64,000 nucleotides of DNA from NCBI RefSeq assembly GCF_033958435.1, contig NC_134161.1, positions 3,844,001 through 3,908,000 of the forward strand, read 5' to 3'. The position numbers were made by a program, and so were the translations under genes. The notes under the pieces were generated by a model that saw only the letters and a list, made by a program, of their open reading frames with translations, searched no databases and was not told the origin of the DNA. Of this stretch, positions 1-13,215 are shown piece after piece. Each line of letters starts with the position of its first letter. The stretch's first letter is position 1. The stretch is from Carettochelys insculpta. Taxonomy: Eukaryota; Chordata; Testudines; Carettochelyidae.

Positions 1-1560
1 ATGGAGTAAGGACTTCAAAGTTGGGCTCTCTTAATTCTAAGTTAACTTCCAAGTAAGGGAAAATGTGTGTAGACGCTCAGCAGGCTACTTTGAAATTAAC
101 TTGGAAGTTAGTTCCGAGCGTAGATGCATCCTTAGATTCATGAGGCCGTTAGGGACGATTTTGACCATCAAGCCTGATTTCCTGTATAATGTAGGCCAGA
201 GAACCTCACCCAGGCATTTCTGCATCAAGTCCAAAACTGCTCCCGAATCTGTTAGATGTCCCATCTGGATTAAAAGACTTCCCGTGATGAAAACTCACTC
301 CTATCCCAATGGCTAATTACGCTCACCATCAATGATGTGGATCTGAATTCTGGCCAGAATTTGTCCCACTTCAGATTTCAGCCAAGTTGGTTCGAGCTAG
401 GAATCCCATCCTGCTATCCATTTTCTAAGAGTCTGGCAAACCTTTATCTAGTACCTTCATAATTATGTGTATGCCACACTGTGTGGACTTTGACAAAAAG
501 TGGCTTTCTGTACTCAAAACAAAAGGAGTAAAAAATGGGGGATTAGTCATGGACAACAGGAAAACCCCTTTCATTGCATGCGACGCAATAAAATCTTTTT
601 GTCTAGAATTGGCTTTCATAGGCATCAAAAAACTGCCACACCCAAAGTGACCTCATATCTGCAGTAGCCAAACATCTGTAAAGATGAGCAAGGCCATACA
701 TATGCAGACATACTCATCTGTTGGCGTGGACTATTCTGTCCAATGGTGGCTGAAGGTAAAATGTTAGGCCAAGAATATCTGGCCAAGTCTCTGGCCTTAC
801 CAAAATTCACCCCAAGAACCAGCTGAATATGTGTTTTGCTCAGTTCCTTTTTGGCCAACAGAGTTAAGGTGCTTAGCAATGTTCCCCAGTAATCTGTTCC
901 GTGTGCAGAATGATTTTTCTATGTGCACTGAATATTATCCAGATGTGCACCACCAACAGGAAGAAAGCCCACCTCTGCTAATCAACTGCGCAGCATTTGA
1001 ACTACTCCTAAGTGGTCGCACAATTGCACACTTTACAGGGAACACTGGTGCGGGGGAAGAAGCAGGAGAACCGCATGCTAGAACCCCAGATGCAAGAGAA
1101 GGCTAGAAAGGGGAAAGAGCAGTTGGCGGTTCTCTCTGGGAATAATTATACAAAGAAGTGCATGTATTCCAGATCCTAGTTCCCTATGGCTTGTTGAGCT
1201 GTAGGATGTTAGGGCAGAGGACTGTCATAGGACAAGATATTTAGCAAGAAGGTTTTTCTAGGACTGTGGGCAAGGGAAAGCCATTACAGAGTCTCACTTT
1301 GCTTCTCCCCTTTAAAACCCTCTCCTGCAGTTTCTTATTACTAGGTTCCCTGAAAGGGTTCATATTGGCCAGTGCCAACCAGGTGCAGCATGAGCTGTAC
1401 TGCAGTATCACTTAAACATAACCAGCTCACCCTTTCCTCCTGCAGTTGCCAACACCCCTAAGTTATGTCCCTGCCCCTCTCATTGTAAAAGACTCCAGTC
1501 CTGCTCCCCCAGGTACTCCCTTCCAACTCGGGGACGTCCCATGCCCATCTTCCCCATTCC
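1..1560. other. Intergenic, no gene seen
   Basis: Moderately AT-rich with only short open frames. GTGTAGACGCTC near 68 and GAGCGTAGATGC near 116 suggest the edge of a DNA-transposon fragment. No exon with flanking splice signals was recognised. Confidence 0.5.
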
Positions 1561-1940
1561 TGCAGCAACAACAAAAAGTAATCCTGTGGCAGCTTATAGA
1601 CTAATGGGTATTTTGGAGCATAAGCTTTCTTGGGGAAAGACCCGCTTTGTCAGATGCATGAGTGGGGGTTCCAGAGGCAGGTTGAAATTTATAGGCTTAT
1701 GAAAAGGAGGGTACCCCAGACAAGAGGCAGGCCAGAGCTGACAAGGTCAGTTCAGTCAGGGAGGACGTGACCCATTATCAGCAGCTAATGTAAAGGTGTG
1801 AACATTAAGAGAGGAGAAACAAGAAGAGAATTTCTCCTCTCTTGATGTTCACAACTCCACATTAGCTACTGATAATGGGCCACATCCTCCCTGCCTGAAA
1901 TGACCTGGTTTCTTCTCTCTTGATGTTCACAACTCAAACC
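1561..1940 (+). mobile_element. Turtle SINE remnant followed by a 76-bp-arm palindrome
   Basis: TAATCCTGTGGCAGCTTATA and GGAGCATAAGCTTTCTTGGG are SINE body and tail. After about 100 bp of other sequence, arms at 1744-1819 and 1831-1906 are inverted repeats of each other with only an 11-bp loop. The start of the second arm (CTCTCTTGATGTTCACAACT) is repeated directly at about 1915-1934. Confidence 0.7.
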
Positions 1941-2065
1941 AGTGTTTGGCTATGATTACCCCTCCTGTTGCTCAGCAGGCTATTTCCACACTATGAAAAC
2001 ATTTTAGCATTATGAAATATTTACATTGGCTTAATCACTTTAATGATGTGCTGTGATCACAATAA

Positions 2066-2180
2066 TGTACATAATGCCTTCAAGCCATCTCTGTGCTGCG
2101 ATCATAATAAGGCATCTATGGAGGCCATTGTGCCCCAGAGATGGCTTAGAGGCATTATGTGCCTCCTTCTTCAGCACATG
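2066..2180. repeat. Hairpin-forming inverted repeat
   Basis: CATAATGCCTTCAAGCCATC at about 2070 pairs with GATGGCTTAGAGGCATTATG at about 2140, around a loop of about 45 bp. It resembles ancient foldback repeats; a transcribed hairpin is possible but not supported by anything else. Confidence 0.55.
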
Positions 2181-3185
2181 ATCCATAATTTGCATTGTGG
2201 TTAATTATCTCACAATGGGACTGCAGTGGTGAGAAGCTTTGTCTTAAATAATTCCAGGGATTCCTTTTGGTGATGTTGATTTTGAAGCCTTTCTGTTTTT
2301 CATGAAATAAGAAATAGGTGCTTAGCTCATAAAAGCAAAGATGATTTCATAGCATTTATTCTTTTCTACTAAGGTGAACTGATGACACAGTCCAGAAGCG
2401 CCTAAACAGGGAAAAAAACTCATAGGAAGAGGGTCTTTCAGCTAGAAGAAAAAGGTATAACAAGATCCTACAACTGGAAGAGTAAATTAGAAAAAAACAT
2501 CAAATTGGAAAAGGTAAATATGGGAGTAATTAAACCCAGAAACTATTTATCAAGTGAAGTGGTAAATTCAACATCATTTGAAATCTTTAAATAGGTACAG
2601 CACATCTTCTAAGAGATGTTCTTGTTCAAACACAAGTCACAGGGCAAGGTAGTGTTTACCAGTGGAGCAGAAAGAGCAATTCCCTCTATTGCAGGAATTA
2701 TTGGATGAAGGACTCTGGCCTAGACTATCCAGGAGATCAGACTAGATAATCACCATGACACCTTCTAGCCTATAGATCTCCGAATATATCATTTCATTCT
2801 CATTATTTCTCTCTTGTTGCACACCTGAGCTCACACTCTTTAGAGGTCAACGGAAAACGTCACAGAGAAGCTTGGAAGTAAATCTTGCTGTCACTGAAGT
2901 TAATAGAGGTTTTGCCATCAAAGTCCAACGGGAATCGGAGCTGGCCAAAGAAATCTGGTGCATTGCAGCCTGTAATCCAACGGATAGGAACAGAGCAAAA
3001 ACTAAAGGACATCCTCAGGAAAATGTCTCTTTACCTGACATGCTAAGCAGAGTGTGGCTCCTGTTTAAAACACATCCTACCTACTGCACTGGAAACCTCT
3101 TAGCTATTGGTGTAACCAACATGACAAGCGAGGCTAGGCAAAAGGAAGGAATATGCTGCAGATGAGCTGAGAGTGAGCACATATT

Positions 3186-3292
3186 TGCCCATGAAAGCTT
3201 ATGCTCCAAAATATCTGTTCGTCTATAAGGTGCCACAGGACTCTTATTGTTCTCAAAGATACAGACTAACATGGCTACCTCTCTGACACATA
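3186..3292 (-). mobile_element. Turtle tRNA-headed SINE
   Basis: The reverse strand reads head GAGAGGTAGCCATGTTAGTC, linker, then CCTGTGGCACCTTATAGACG and GAGCATAAGCTTTCATGGGC. It is a single linear copy. Confidence 0.88.
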
Positions 3293-4651
3293 GTTCTTTA
3301 AACTTCAGGCTGGAGCATGTGAACCTATTGAAGATCATTTTTAAATTTCATTTGATTTCTGGAAGGCAGAGTTGCAGCTTCTCTCTTAAGCAACTGTCCT
3401 CCCCACCACAAAGGAGTTCTTGCACTGCAGAAATCACAGAAGAAAGGCTATGAGAAAATAGTTCTTGTGATCATGACTGCTATTGGAATGCTGGCTGTTC
3501 ACACCGAACGCGGTCTTACTCTAACTACAAATGCTGAATGGTGTCAGTGCGAGACCAAAGAGCTGTTCTACTGTGTCAAATCTCAGAATGAGCCTTGTGA
3601 GGCTTTTACCTGCCTGGAGACAGCAAAAAGTCAGATTCATGGCTCAGCATCTTGAAAAAAGGCCTCTTAAACAGATATATTAGATGATAAACCACTATGT
3701 TTTCAAAGGCTTGAAGAGGGTTTAAGAGTTGGTGAGATCAGGGCAGCTGATGCTGTGAAACCCTTTGCAAATGGAAGCTGTGAGTAATGCCTGAGCAGGG
3801 CCAGGAGACCCGGTGGAAATGAGGCTTTTTGACCATGTTAGGGGATACCCGGGGGGCAAGCTCACAAGATTTTGAATGTCTGTTCAGATACTGAAAACTT
3901 ATTCAGAGTTGGAACCCATTCGGTTCGGGAAAACTTACAGGAGCGCTTTGCATTATTTTCTGGTTCCTGAAATCACAGAAGGTCCCTTCATCAAAGCTGA
4001 GAAACTATTTGTGAACCTTAGAGCATGTCACTAGGCCATCGGGGGTAAAGTTTTCAAAAAAAACCCGCAACTGAGTGAAGAGCCTAATTCCCATTTTCAA
4101 AAGGGACTTGGAGCCAGATGTTACAGATATTGGAGCATCTAAATCCAAAAATCAAACCATATTGCATCAGGATTAATACCTTTGGGGTACCTTGTATCTT
4201 AAATACAGTGTCCCAACCCCACATACACAGTTGTATGTCCCAGAAGTGACACAGGCTTGACAGGGCAGAAAACAGGGGATTGGGACCAGGGCATTCTCCT
4301 TCCCATAGTGAGCCCAGGGATCCTGTTCCCTGCTCCAGTCCCCCAGTAATTGAGTCACCTTTTTCAGGGGTGTGGGCTCCAGGAAAGGGGTGCAGTGGAA
4401 GCAGGAGAGGTCATAAGGTGGGAAGAAACAGGTCAGGGATGGGGAGGGGTTGCCCCACATCTCACTAGGGCTGACACCTGAGCTGGGCTGAGCTCGGGGA
4501 AGAGAGCTTACATGCACATAGCTTCATTTAGCAATTTTTCTAGACTGCTTTTCACCTAAGAATGAAGTTGGTTTGCTTAGCAAGAGCAGTGTGGTAACTT
4601 AATCTGCAGCAAGCCCTCCATAACCAGTCTCTGAAGCAAAAGCAAGTAGAC
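3293..4651. other. Intergenic, no gene seen
   Basis: Unique-looking sequence. Open frames (up to about 114 residues on the minus strand, 4,173-4,517) have low-complexity Pro/Ser/Cys content and no recognisable domain. Confidence 0.5.
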
Positions 4652-5455
4652 TTGTTTAGGCTGACTCTCAGTGGGGAACCGTACAGCCTGGGAATAGCCT
4701 TCTCAGAAGGGACACAGGTCTGCCCCAGAAAGGCAACATCTGAGCAGCTGAAAGCCAGGAGCAGGGGCCCTGAGCCACAGAGAGGAGAGTCAGAGCAGTT
4801 GCCTCACCCAGCAGCTAAAAGGCACATTCAGGGCACCTCTCCCTTTAAGAGACACCAGCAGACTGGCTCTTCCAGGCAATCCTACTGCAGCCTGATGGCT
4901 ACAGGGTCATTACACAGCCCATCTCCCCTCATTTTCTGTCTCCTGCCTGCTCCTCAGCCTGCTCCCCTGCACATACTGGGTTGTTGCCTTATAGTGCCTG
5001 CATGGAAAGGCTGTCTTGGAGCCCTACTTCTACTTCTCAACCTCATTACACAGCAGCTTCTCAGCTGCTTGCTTTCTACTGGTTCTTCTCCCTCCGTCAC
5101 AGCAACTCCAAGGACACCTGTTCCCAGGCCCAGCCCAACCAGTTCAGGTGTGTTCTTGGGCCTGATGAAAGCAGCAATCTCACCAGACTACGAGCTGTCC
5201 TCCCACAGAGGTAGGTTTTATCCGCGGTCTGTTCAGCTCATTGAGTTGGGGGAGTTATACCTTCCTTTGCAACTTCTTGAATTTTTCAGAGGTGGGGAAA
5301 GGGCTCCTGCTGCTGGCCTGGCTCACAACATGCACAATTATTGTAATTCCATCAGTTTTCAGATAGCCTCAAACAACCAACCCAAGTTCTCTTTCCCCCT
5401 CACCCCCACTCTAATCTGGGCTGACTGGGTACTAACGTGGCCATCCCCTTTCTGA
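4652..5455 (+). other. Unassigned long open frame (267 codons), probably non-coding
   Basis: This is the longest open frame in the window outside exons. The product is Ser/Pro/Leu-rich with one hydrophobic run near residues 105-140, and no family is recognised. The region is GC-richer than its surroundings, which lowers stop frequency. A TATA-like TATAAATAG lies just beyond it at about 5,486. It may be part of an unrecognised repeat. Confidence 0.2.
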
Positions 5456-8400
5456 TAAACCCACTACTTTGGGAGGCAATTATTCTATAAATAGACTGCC
5501 TTCTCCTCTCCATGCCTACTTGTTTTTTTTCTTGGGGTGAGGGGGTCTAGAATGAACCTAGCTCTCTAGAAAGAAAAAAATATGCACCAGTTAAAGAAGG
5601 GGAGATGGGCAAGAAAGAACAGCTGGGGATGAGGGCTGGATAAATGCCAGGGCAAAGAAATCTGTATCTTCTCTTTTTCTAACTAGTCTAACAAGTTAGG
5701 GTGCTTGGAGGGGGAAGTGAAAGCAGTCTAGCTTGTGCCTTTTGGTAAGAGGCATTCTAGGTCTGCTTCATTCTGCAAGGTCTTGCGCTGGGAGACCAGC
5801 TTCCAAGATTAGAACTTTTGCTCTTTATGTAGCACAGTAGGTAGAAGCTGCAGGAAAACCAGGGGTTCAAAATTACCACATGTACTTACTACAAACAAGC
5901 TACTGAGGGCTAGTTACAGAAACATGCTGGTACTTTGCCTGATTTTTAAAAGCTAGAACATGGGGAATGGTACTAGAGAACTCACAAACTTTTAATCTAT
6001 CCCGTTCTTATGTGTGCTAGGACTATAGTGAGGCTCTTGAGAAACTTAACACAAGATTCACCCTGACCCCAATCAGCCATGATTGTTCCCCTAAATACAG
6101 AGAGAACAGACATCAAAATACAGAGTTCGGTGGGGAGTTTCAATGGAGAAACACAGACAGAAAGAAAAATCCCATGAGAAACACCTGTGTGCAGGAACAT
6201 GGATTAAAAAGCCAAATACTAGTTTATTTCTAAAGGAAGTATTACAGGAGCTCTAGTTTGACCACGTTGCCTGTAGTTCAACTGCCTAATGATGCCAGTG
6301 AGATGCAGCTTGTTGGAAAGTCAGCTCAAAGCTCCTGCTCAGTTCATGCAGAACTCAAACGAGGGGGAATAAAAACACAAAGCTTGCTAGTCGGTGCACC
6401 CTTGTGTTTAGCCAACCCTTCTGCCAGGGCTGCGCACGCACCCTGAGTCACTGCCTGACTCATTAGACCATAAGTGCTTTGAGGCAGACATTGTTTTGCA
6501 TGTTTGTATGGAACCCAGAAAAATGGGGGAGAGGGACAGGACTTTGCCATTTTGGGGCCTCTGAGAACTTCCATATTACAAAGAATAGGTTTGCCTGGCT
6601 CTTTATAGAGAAGTCCAAAAGATGACTTTAGAATGCTCGGGGTGAGTGAAATGCACCAGCACGTGATTTCCCCTTCGTGAATGGTTCAGGAAAGCAAAAA
6701 CTCATTGGGTTGATTGTGATCTCTCTCACACTAGCACAGACCTAGGGGAGCTCTGCTGAATGCCTAGGATAACAGAGCAAATGTGGACTGGATGAGAGCA
6801 GCTTTTTGGCTGTTGAGATTGATTGATTTATACTTATCCCCTCCAGCATGGTGGGCAATGGGACCATTTCGCCAATTCTCTGGTGAGAGAAGCAGGGCTC
6901 TTTGTCAAAGGGTTTGTCATTACAGCTCATTATGTGACCAAGAGGCTCATTAAAAGTGAGGGACTGATGACATTGCCGAGGGCCCCATATTGAGTAAGCA
7001 GCTGATGTGAAAGCCACCTTGGATAGCTAGACCACCTCAATTCAGACTTCTTATTCCAGGCCTGGGTCCTTCTTAAAATAGCTCTGAAAGATCATCTCAG
7101 TCTCATTCTCTAATGTCCTTCATTCTTGCAGGCTTCATTTCTCACACAGGAGCCCTGGTGCAGGTTGTTCCTGAGCCATAGCCCTGTTGTTCCAGTAAAC
7201 CATTGTATCTGGGAATGATCTTGCCCACAGGCCAGGCTTCAGTGAGGCTCAGACCGCCCCCGCGCACCCCGCTAGTCCCGCAAATCTGATCCATTAGCAG
7301 AGTTTGTGCTTGACGTTTTCGCAACTCTTTGCAGCAGAATGTCAGTCACGTGGGAGATTTGCCTCTTGAGCACAGAAGGTAGCTACAAAAAGCTGCCTCA
7401 AACACTGCCACCTGTTCACATGTGGCAGATTTACAGGAAAAACTGAAGGGCTGGAGACTTACCCATTTCCCAACTCAGATAGTTTTTGAAGCTATACTAC
7501 CTGCTGAGGGTGGCTGATTTGGACCCTAAATGTTGCTTAATGGATAGAGGAGATATAACCTGGGGGAGGCAGATATATTTTTGTTGGGTTGGGGTCTTAG
7601 AAGAGTCATTCCAGCTACCTCCAGAAATAAAATACTTCATAAGACCCCCTTAGCTTCGCTCAATATATGCCATTCTGGTAGGACCCCAAACTCTGCTCTT
7701 CTGTAGATTTCATAATAGCAGCACCTGCCTCCAGTCAGTGTCTATATAAACATTAATGGGAATGGTGCATGCAGGGGAATAATCCCAGATGTCTCATTAA
7801 AATGAAGACTATCACCCAGAGAGAAAAAAATCTGACTTCTGCTTTCTGTACTTAGGAGATCACATTTATATGTTGTTATATATATGCATGAGGACAGTGA
7901 TAAATGAAAGACGCCATTTTGAGATTAATTCATGAGAGTCAATACATCATCTCATAAAAGTCCAGTATGTAAAACATATGCTGCTTATGCAGTATTAGCA
8001 TATAAGTGACGATTTTTTTTCTGCATGGGAAGTTAAGCTTGACAGTCTTGCCCTGTTCTCTCGTTATTCCAGGACTCTAAAGTCAGCACCTCATGTTACA
8101 ATAGTGCATGTTGCAATGCTCTAAAGCACTGTTCTCTTTTGAAAAAATGACAGGATGGGGATCCACATTTTTTGCAGTGATTTTCACATAATGTTTACTC
8201 TGTTCATATGCCAAAAGGTATTTTTTTTTTCTGACTAGGTCTGTGAGTGGAGCCTGAGATTTGTAAAGCCATCCTTCCTCATCACCATTAATAAAGATTC
8301 TTCAGTGAGAACTTCGCCAACAGCTCTGACAACGTGAAAGGTAATGCAGGTCTTGGTAATGCTAGTAAAAGCTCGTTTTTCTTCAGTAACGTAAGAAACA

Positions 8401-10264
8401 CGTGGCGTAGTGCTGCTGGAAAAGGTCCAGCCATTTTTATAATGTTACTTTTCTGACTGCATCCAACAGCGGTTGGTCACAAAGATTAGGTCTTCCACTG
8501 GTGTAAATAAGAATGGTCTCACGGAGGCCGGTCTGGAAGTGCGGGCTTATTATGATTATAATAACGTGTAGGAGCCCTGGTCACGGAGTAGGATGCATTG
8601 TTCAAGGGGTGACAGACCAGCTTGATGCTGCATATGTCAAGGGGCAATGTTACAGAACTGAGATGAACTTTGTTGAATTAACTTAAACCTAGTGAATTGG
8701 TTACAATAGCTTTGCGTCTGTCGGATTACAAATACAGCTTTTTGAGTTATTGTAGGATTGTATGGAGCTTTTCAAGGGACTTGACTAAGGTAAATGGTGG
8801 CAACCTCAAAAGGCTTTTTGGGGCAATGCATCCCATGTAAATTCCCCAGGAAACATCTGGAGATGAGGGGAATGCAAATGCCACAGTTTGAAACCATCCT
8901 TTTGAAGCTGTGCCGTGGCCAGAAAACCAATTGTACATTGGTAATCTGTTCTTGGAACTCCCAGCTCAAAGATCTGTATGACAGGGAGGTTAACTCCGTG
9001 AGGCGGGTACTTCAGAGCTGAAGCCCACTGAGTGGGTTTAAAAGGACTGCATTTGGGTGGGGTCAAGCATGTGCTGTGTTCCTTCATTGTTCTTCGATGT
9101 TTTCTCCGTAGTTCTGGCTGGCATGGGAAATGCTGTGTGGTGCCTTATAATGGTGGGCAATGACTTTGTTATGAGTTACTGAAGGCAACGTAAGCAGGCC
9201 TCTTTAACAGAGTCTTTTGGTGCCAGTGAAGGAAGGGAACTGTTCAGGCTGAATACACCCTGAGCAGAATGGAGATATGTCAGTCTCCACCCAAGAGAGG
9301 CAACAGCTAGGAACCAAAGATTGGATGCTCTTGCTGTACCATACTAGGGAAGACAGGTGCAATGTGACACCAGATGCTGTACAAACACACAAAACCCTGT
9401 TCCTGTCCCAAAAGAGCTGACATTTAAGTGGTTGGATAGAGACTGAGTGGTTCGAAGCCCAAGGAAACAGTTAATACCTGGTGGGCAGTGCTCTGGAGGT
9501 TAAATATTTTTTGTAGCCACTGCAGCAAAAGTGTGTTTTCAGGAGGGATTTGAAAATGTGTGATGAATACATTCTTCCTAAATGTTAATTTCAAAACTTA
9601 TGCTAGGTTTTTAGTAGCATTCAGGTCTCTTTGGCCTCTCCTTGACATTTGCAAGGTTTTTGTCTAACCAGTACTGATGAGTTTCTTAAATTATTTGCCC
9701 TTGCATGAAGTTCTTGGAGGCTATATTATTCCATTCTGTTGCACTGTAGTTTGCTATAAGTTAAGAGGAATCAACAGGTAGTAAATTCTAGATACGGTTC
9801 ATGACATGAAATGATAAGGGTCCATGTTGAAGGCAGAAAGGGACTCTCTTGAAGAGTTGTAGGCAGCGCAATAGATTGCTAGATGAAAAAATATGGAATT
9901 GCTGCAGTACTGCAGTGCAGGCATGAAATGGGGCCAGTTGGAGACAACCGACAGAACCAGCCAAAGCCGAGACTGCTGCACTGGGAGGGACATTAAACTG
10001 GGGCCTAAAGTGGGACCACGTTTCCCCAAACCCAGATCACTGACACAAATATACCCTGCAGAGACTGTCTGTGATTCTGTTTGCACAGTCCAATTTCTTT
10101 GCTGGCTTTCAGGCACTGCCATAAAACATGACTATTGGTAATAATAATAGGATTCTACTCCTTTCCCATCCAAGGTTCAAGGAAATTCTATTTGAGGTCT
10201 GGACAGAGAAGTCAACCCCAGGGCAAGGGTGAAGTCCTTTCTATAGTTGAAATCCTGATCCCTT
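5456..10264. other. Intergenic, no gene or clear repeat seen
   Basis: About 4.8 kb with only short scattered open frames and no recognised transposon. Parts near 7,850-8,050 are AT-rich and could be conserved regulatory DNA, which only alignment could show. NXPE-family genes lie beyond REXO2 in other amniotes, but none is visible here. Confidence 0.5.
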
Positions 10265-11130
10265 AAAATCATAGAATCATAATACTACGACTGGAAGGGA
10301 CCTTGAGAGGTCATTGAGTCCAGCCCCCTGGCCTAATGGCAGGACCAAGTACTGTCTAAACCATCCCTGCTAGACATGTATCTGACATCTATCTAAATAT
10401 CTCCAGCGATGGAGATTCCACAACCTCCCTTGGCAATTTATTCCAGTGTTTGACCACCCTGACAGTTAGGAACTTTTTCCTAATGTCCAACCTAAACCTC
10501 CCTTAGTGCAGTTTAAGTCCATTGCCTCTTGCTCTCTCCTCAGAGGTCAAAAAGAACAAGTTTTCTCCCTCCTTCTTATAACTCCCTTTTAGATACCTAA
10601 AAACCGCTATCATGTCCCCCCCTCAATCTTCTCTTTTCCAAACGAAACAAGCCCAATTCTTTCAGCCTTTCTTCATAAGTCACATTCTCTAGACCTTTAA
10701 TCATTCTTGTCACTCTTTTCTGGACCCTCTCTAATTTCTCCACATCCTTCTTGAACTGCGGTGCTCAGAACTGGACATAATACTCCAGCTGAGGCCTAGC
10801 CAGCACAGAGTAAAGAAGAATGACTTCTCGTGTCTTGCTCACAACACACCTGTTAATGCATCCCAGAATCGTGTTTGCTTTTTTTGCAACAGCCTCACAC
10901 TGTTGATTCATATTTAGCTTCTGGTCCACTAGAACCCCTAGATCCCTTTCTGCTGTAGTCATTCCTAGACCGTCTCTCCCCATTCCGTGTATGTGAAACT
11001 GATTGCTCCTTCCCAAGTGGAGCACTTTGCATTTGTCCTTATTAAACTTCATCCTGTTTACCTCAGACCATTTCTCCAATTTATCCAGATCATTTTGAAT
11101 TGTGACCCTATCCTTAAAATCATGGGGAGA
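10265..11130 (-). mobile_element. CR1 LINE, 5'-truncated 3' end with partial RT frame
   Basis: The plus strand begins ATCATAGAATCATAATACTA and CTGGAAGGGACCTTGAGAGG, the reverse of a CR1 3' end with its ATTCTATG-type tail. A minus-strand frame (11,154 to 10,765, about 129 residues) matches the C-terminal part of the CR1 reverse transcriptase (VLGVLVD-like, KANTILGCI, PQLEY-like). It is 5' truncated near 11,130. This is the best-preserved CR1 in the window, so probably the youngest. Confidence 0.92.
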
Positions 11131-11320
11131 TTTGTGTTTAGGTAGTGCATGCAAGGCCTAAGTTGTCTGTCTGCATGAGGGGTGAACTTCACCCACTCTG
11201 AATAGTTGAATCCATTCTTTAAAATGAGAAAGATGGCGACAAGATCAGTGGTTTAAAGTTCTGCCCATTTATCTTTTGTTAGCTTGCTGAAGGTCTTTGA
11301 TCACCACAGGAATGGATGGT

Positions 11321-11695
<375 letters not shown>

Positions 11696-12065
11696 GTTGA
11701 TATAATTGGTGCCTGATACATGGCTATTGCCTATGCCACAAAATTCACCCCTCTTCCCTCACCCCAATCATCTGCCAAATCTATGTTCTCCAGTTACAGC
11801 CTGCTTTTCATTTTCGATATCAGCTAATCCATATACATCAGAAACATAACGTGCTTCGTTAGCGCTTGTTGAAAGGACAAAGAAAAATTTCAACAAACAT
11901 AAATATCTCCTCTTCTCCCCAACAAAGAACTTGACAATTTTAAAGTCACTCAAAAATATAGAAAGGTTTGTTGAAATATAAAAAATAAAATCAATTAAAA
12001 TCACAGTTTCAAGTTTTTTGCCCTCTCTAGGACTGATGCAGTAATGTGCTCGTTACCAAAAGAAT

Positions 12066-12175
12066 CAGAGTAAAGAGAGCACTCTCGTACACTAACAAAA
12101 TAATTTTAGTCTTTACAGTGCTACATGACTGTTTGCTTGTTCTGTTACGATACAGATTAACACGGCAACCTTTCT
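12066..12175 (-). mobile_element. Diverged turtle SINE, head and part of body
   Basis: The reverse strand reads GGTTGCCGTGTTAATCTGTA, then CAGTCATGTAGCACTGTAAA and GACTAAAATTATTTTGTTAG. The tail is lost. Confidence 0.7.
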
Positions 12176-13036
12176 GTTACTACTCTAGTACTTTCCCCCT
12201 GCCCCCTCCAGCTTCTGTGAAGCAATGGTCCTCATTGATTCTAAGATTCCAACTAGCTAGGAGAATGTGGTTGAAAGCTAGTTATTTGATTGCTGAGAGT
12301 TTGAGTAAATTAAACTACTATTCAAATAAACCAGTGCTTAAATTATTAAATATTACAAGGTTACACATAAAAGGGTTTTTTTATAGTTATCAATTCAAGT
12401 AGTCTCCTTATTGCTTTCTAAGGGCTTGAACCTTAAAACAGAAATACTTTTGGCAATAAATAAATCTGTTAAGCATGCGTGTACGTTTTTGGGGATTCAG
12501 GGCTTCAACCATTCATTCTCCCCATGCTCGGAAGAATAATAGTACAATTACATACGATAAATGGAATTGAAAAAGGCGGTGGGAAATCCAAGTGTGCAGA
12601 TGGAAATATGCATGCAGATAAGGGAACACGTTAAACCATAGGTTTCCATTTTGCACCTGGGCCCACTAATCTGGCTAGACTGCATATCCTAACAGGTTAG
12701 ATAGTGCTTGATTAATCTGGAAATAAGCAAGTATTGCTACGAGATAGATCTTGTCTGTATTTATCTGCTATTATGCTTGGAATCCTGCACATCAGTAAAA
12801 CTGTCCAACTCTTTCTTTGACACAAGGAGCAGAAAAAACACTGATCAGTAACTTTATACTTCTCTAGAGCTCTTTCAAAACATGAAGCCACGTGTGATGC
12901 GTTAATACTCATTTGGCAGCTGAGACTGACAGGTTAAGGTGGCGCTCAACACCAAGCTCCACTTTCTGCAGGAAAGTTGCCTCATTTTAGCCACTCGGGT
13001 TTGAAAGGATTGGCCGAAAGCAACTTATCTATAAAT

Positions 13037-13215
13037 CGCGGAGAGGTAGCCACGTTAGTCTGTAATCTTCACAAAACAAACCAGCTGTCCTGTAGTACTT
13101 TACTTTAAAAGCTAACAAAATAATTGATTAGGCGATGAGCGTTGGTGGGGAAGACCCACTATTCCAGATCTGAAGTTAGTCTTTCAAGTGCTACAGGAGG
13201 GCTAGTTTGTTTTAT
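13037..13215 (+). mobile_element. Foldback turtle SINE
   Basis: The head GAGGTAGCCACGTTAGTCTG is followed by linker ACAAAACAAAC, body, and tail (GACCCACTATTCCAGATCTG). Then an inverted body copy runs from GTTAGTCTTTCAAGTGCTAC to AGTTTGTTTTA. Arms are about 13,073-13,117 and 13,174-13,213. The inverted arm ends at the head/body linker. Confidence 0.8.

Noticed and set aside
13037..13075. Possible tRNA genes at the SINE heads
   Set aside because: The heads are tRNA-derived promoter regions of SINEs, not full cloverleaf tRNA genes.
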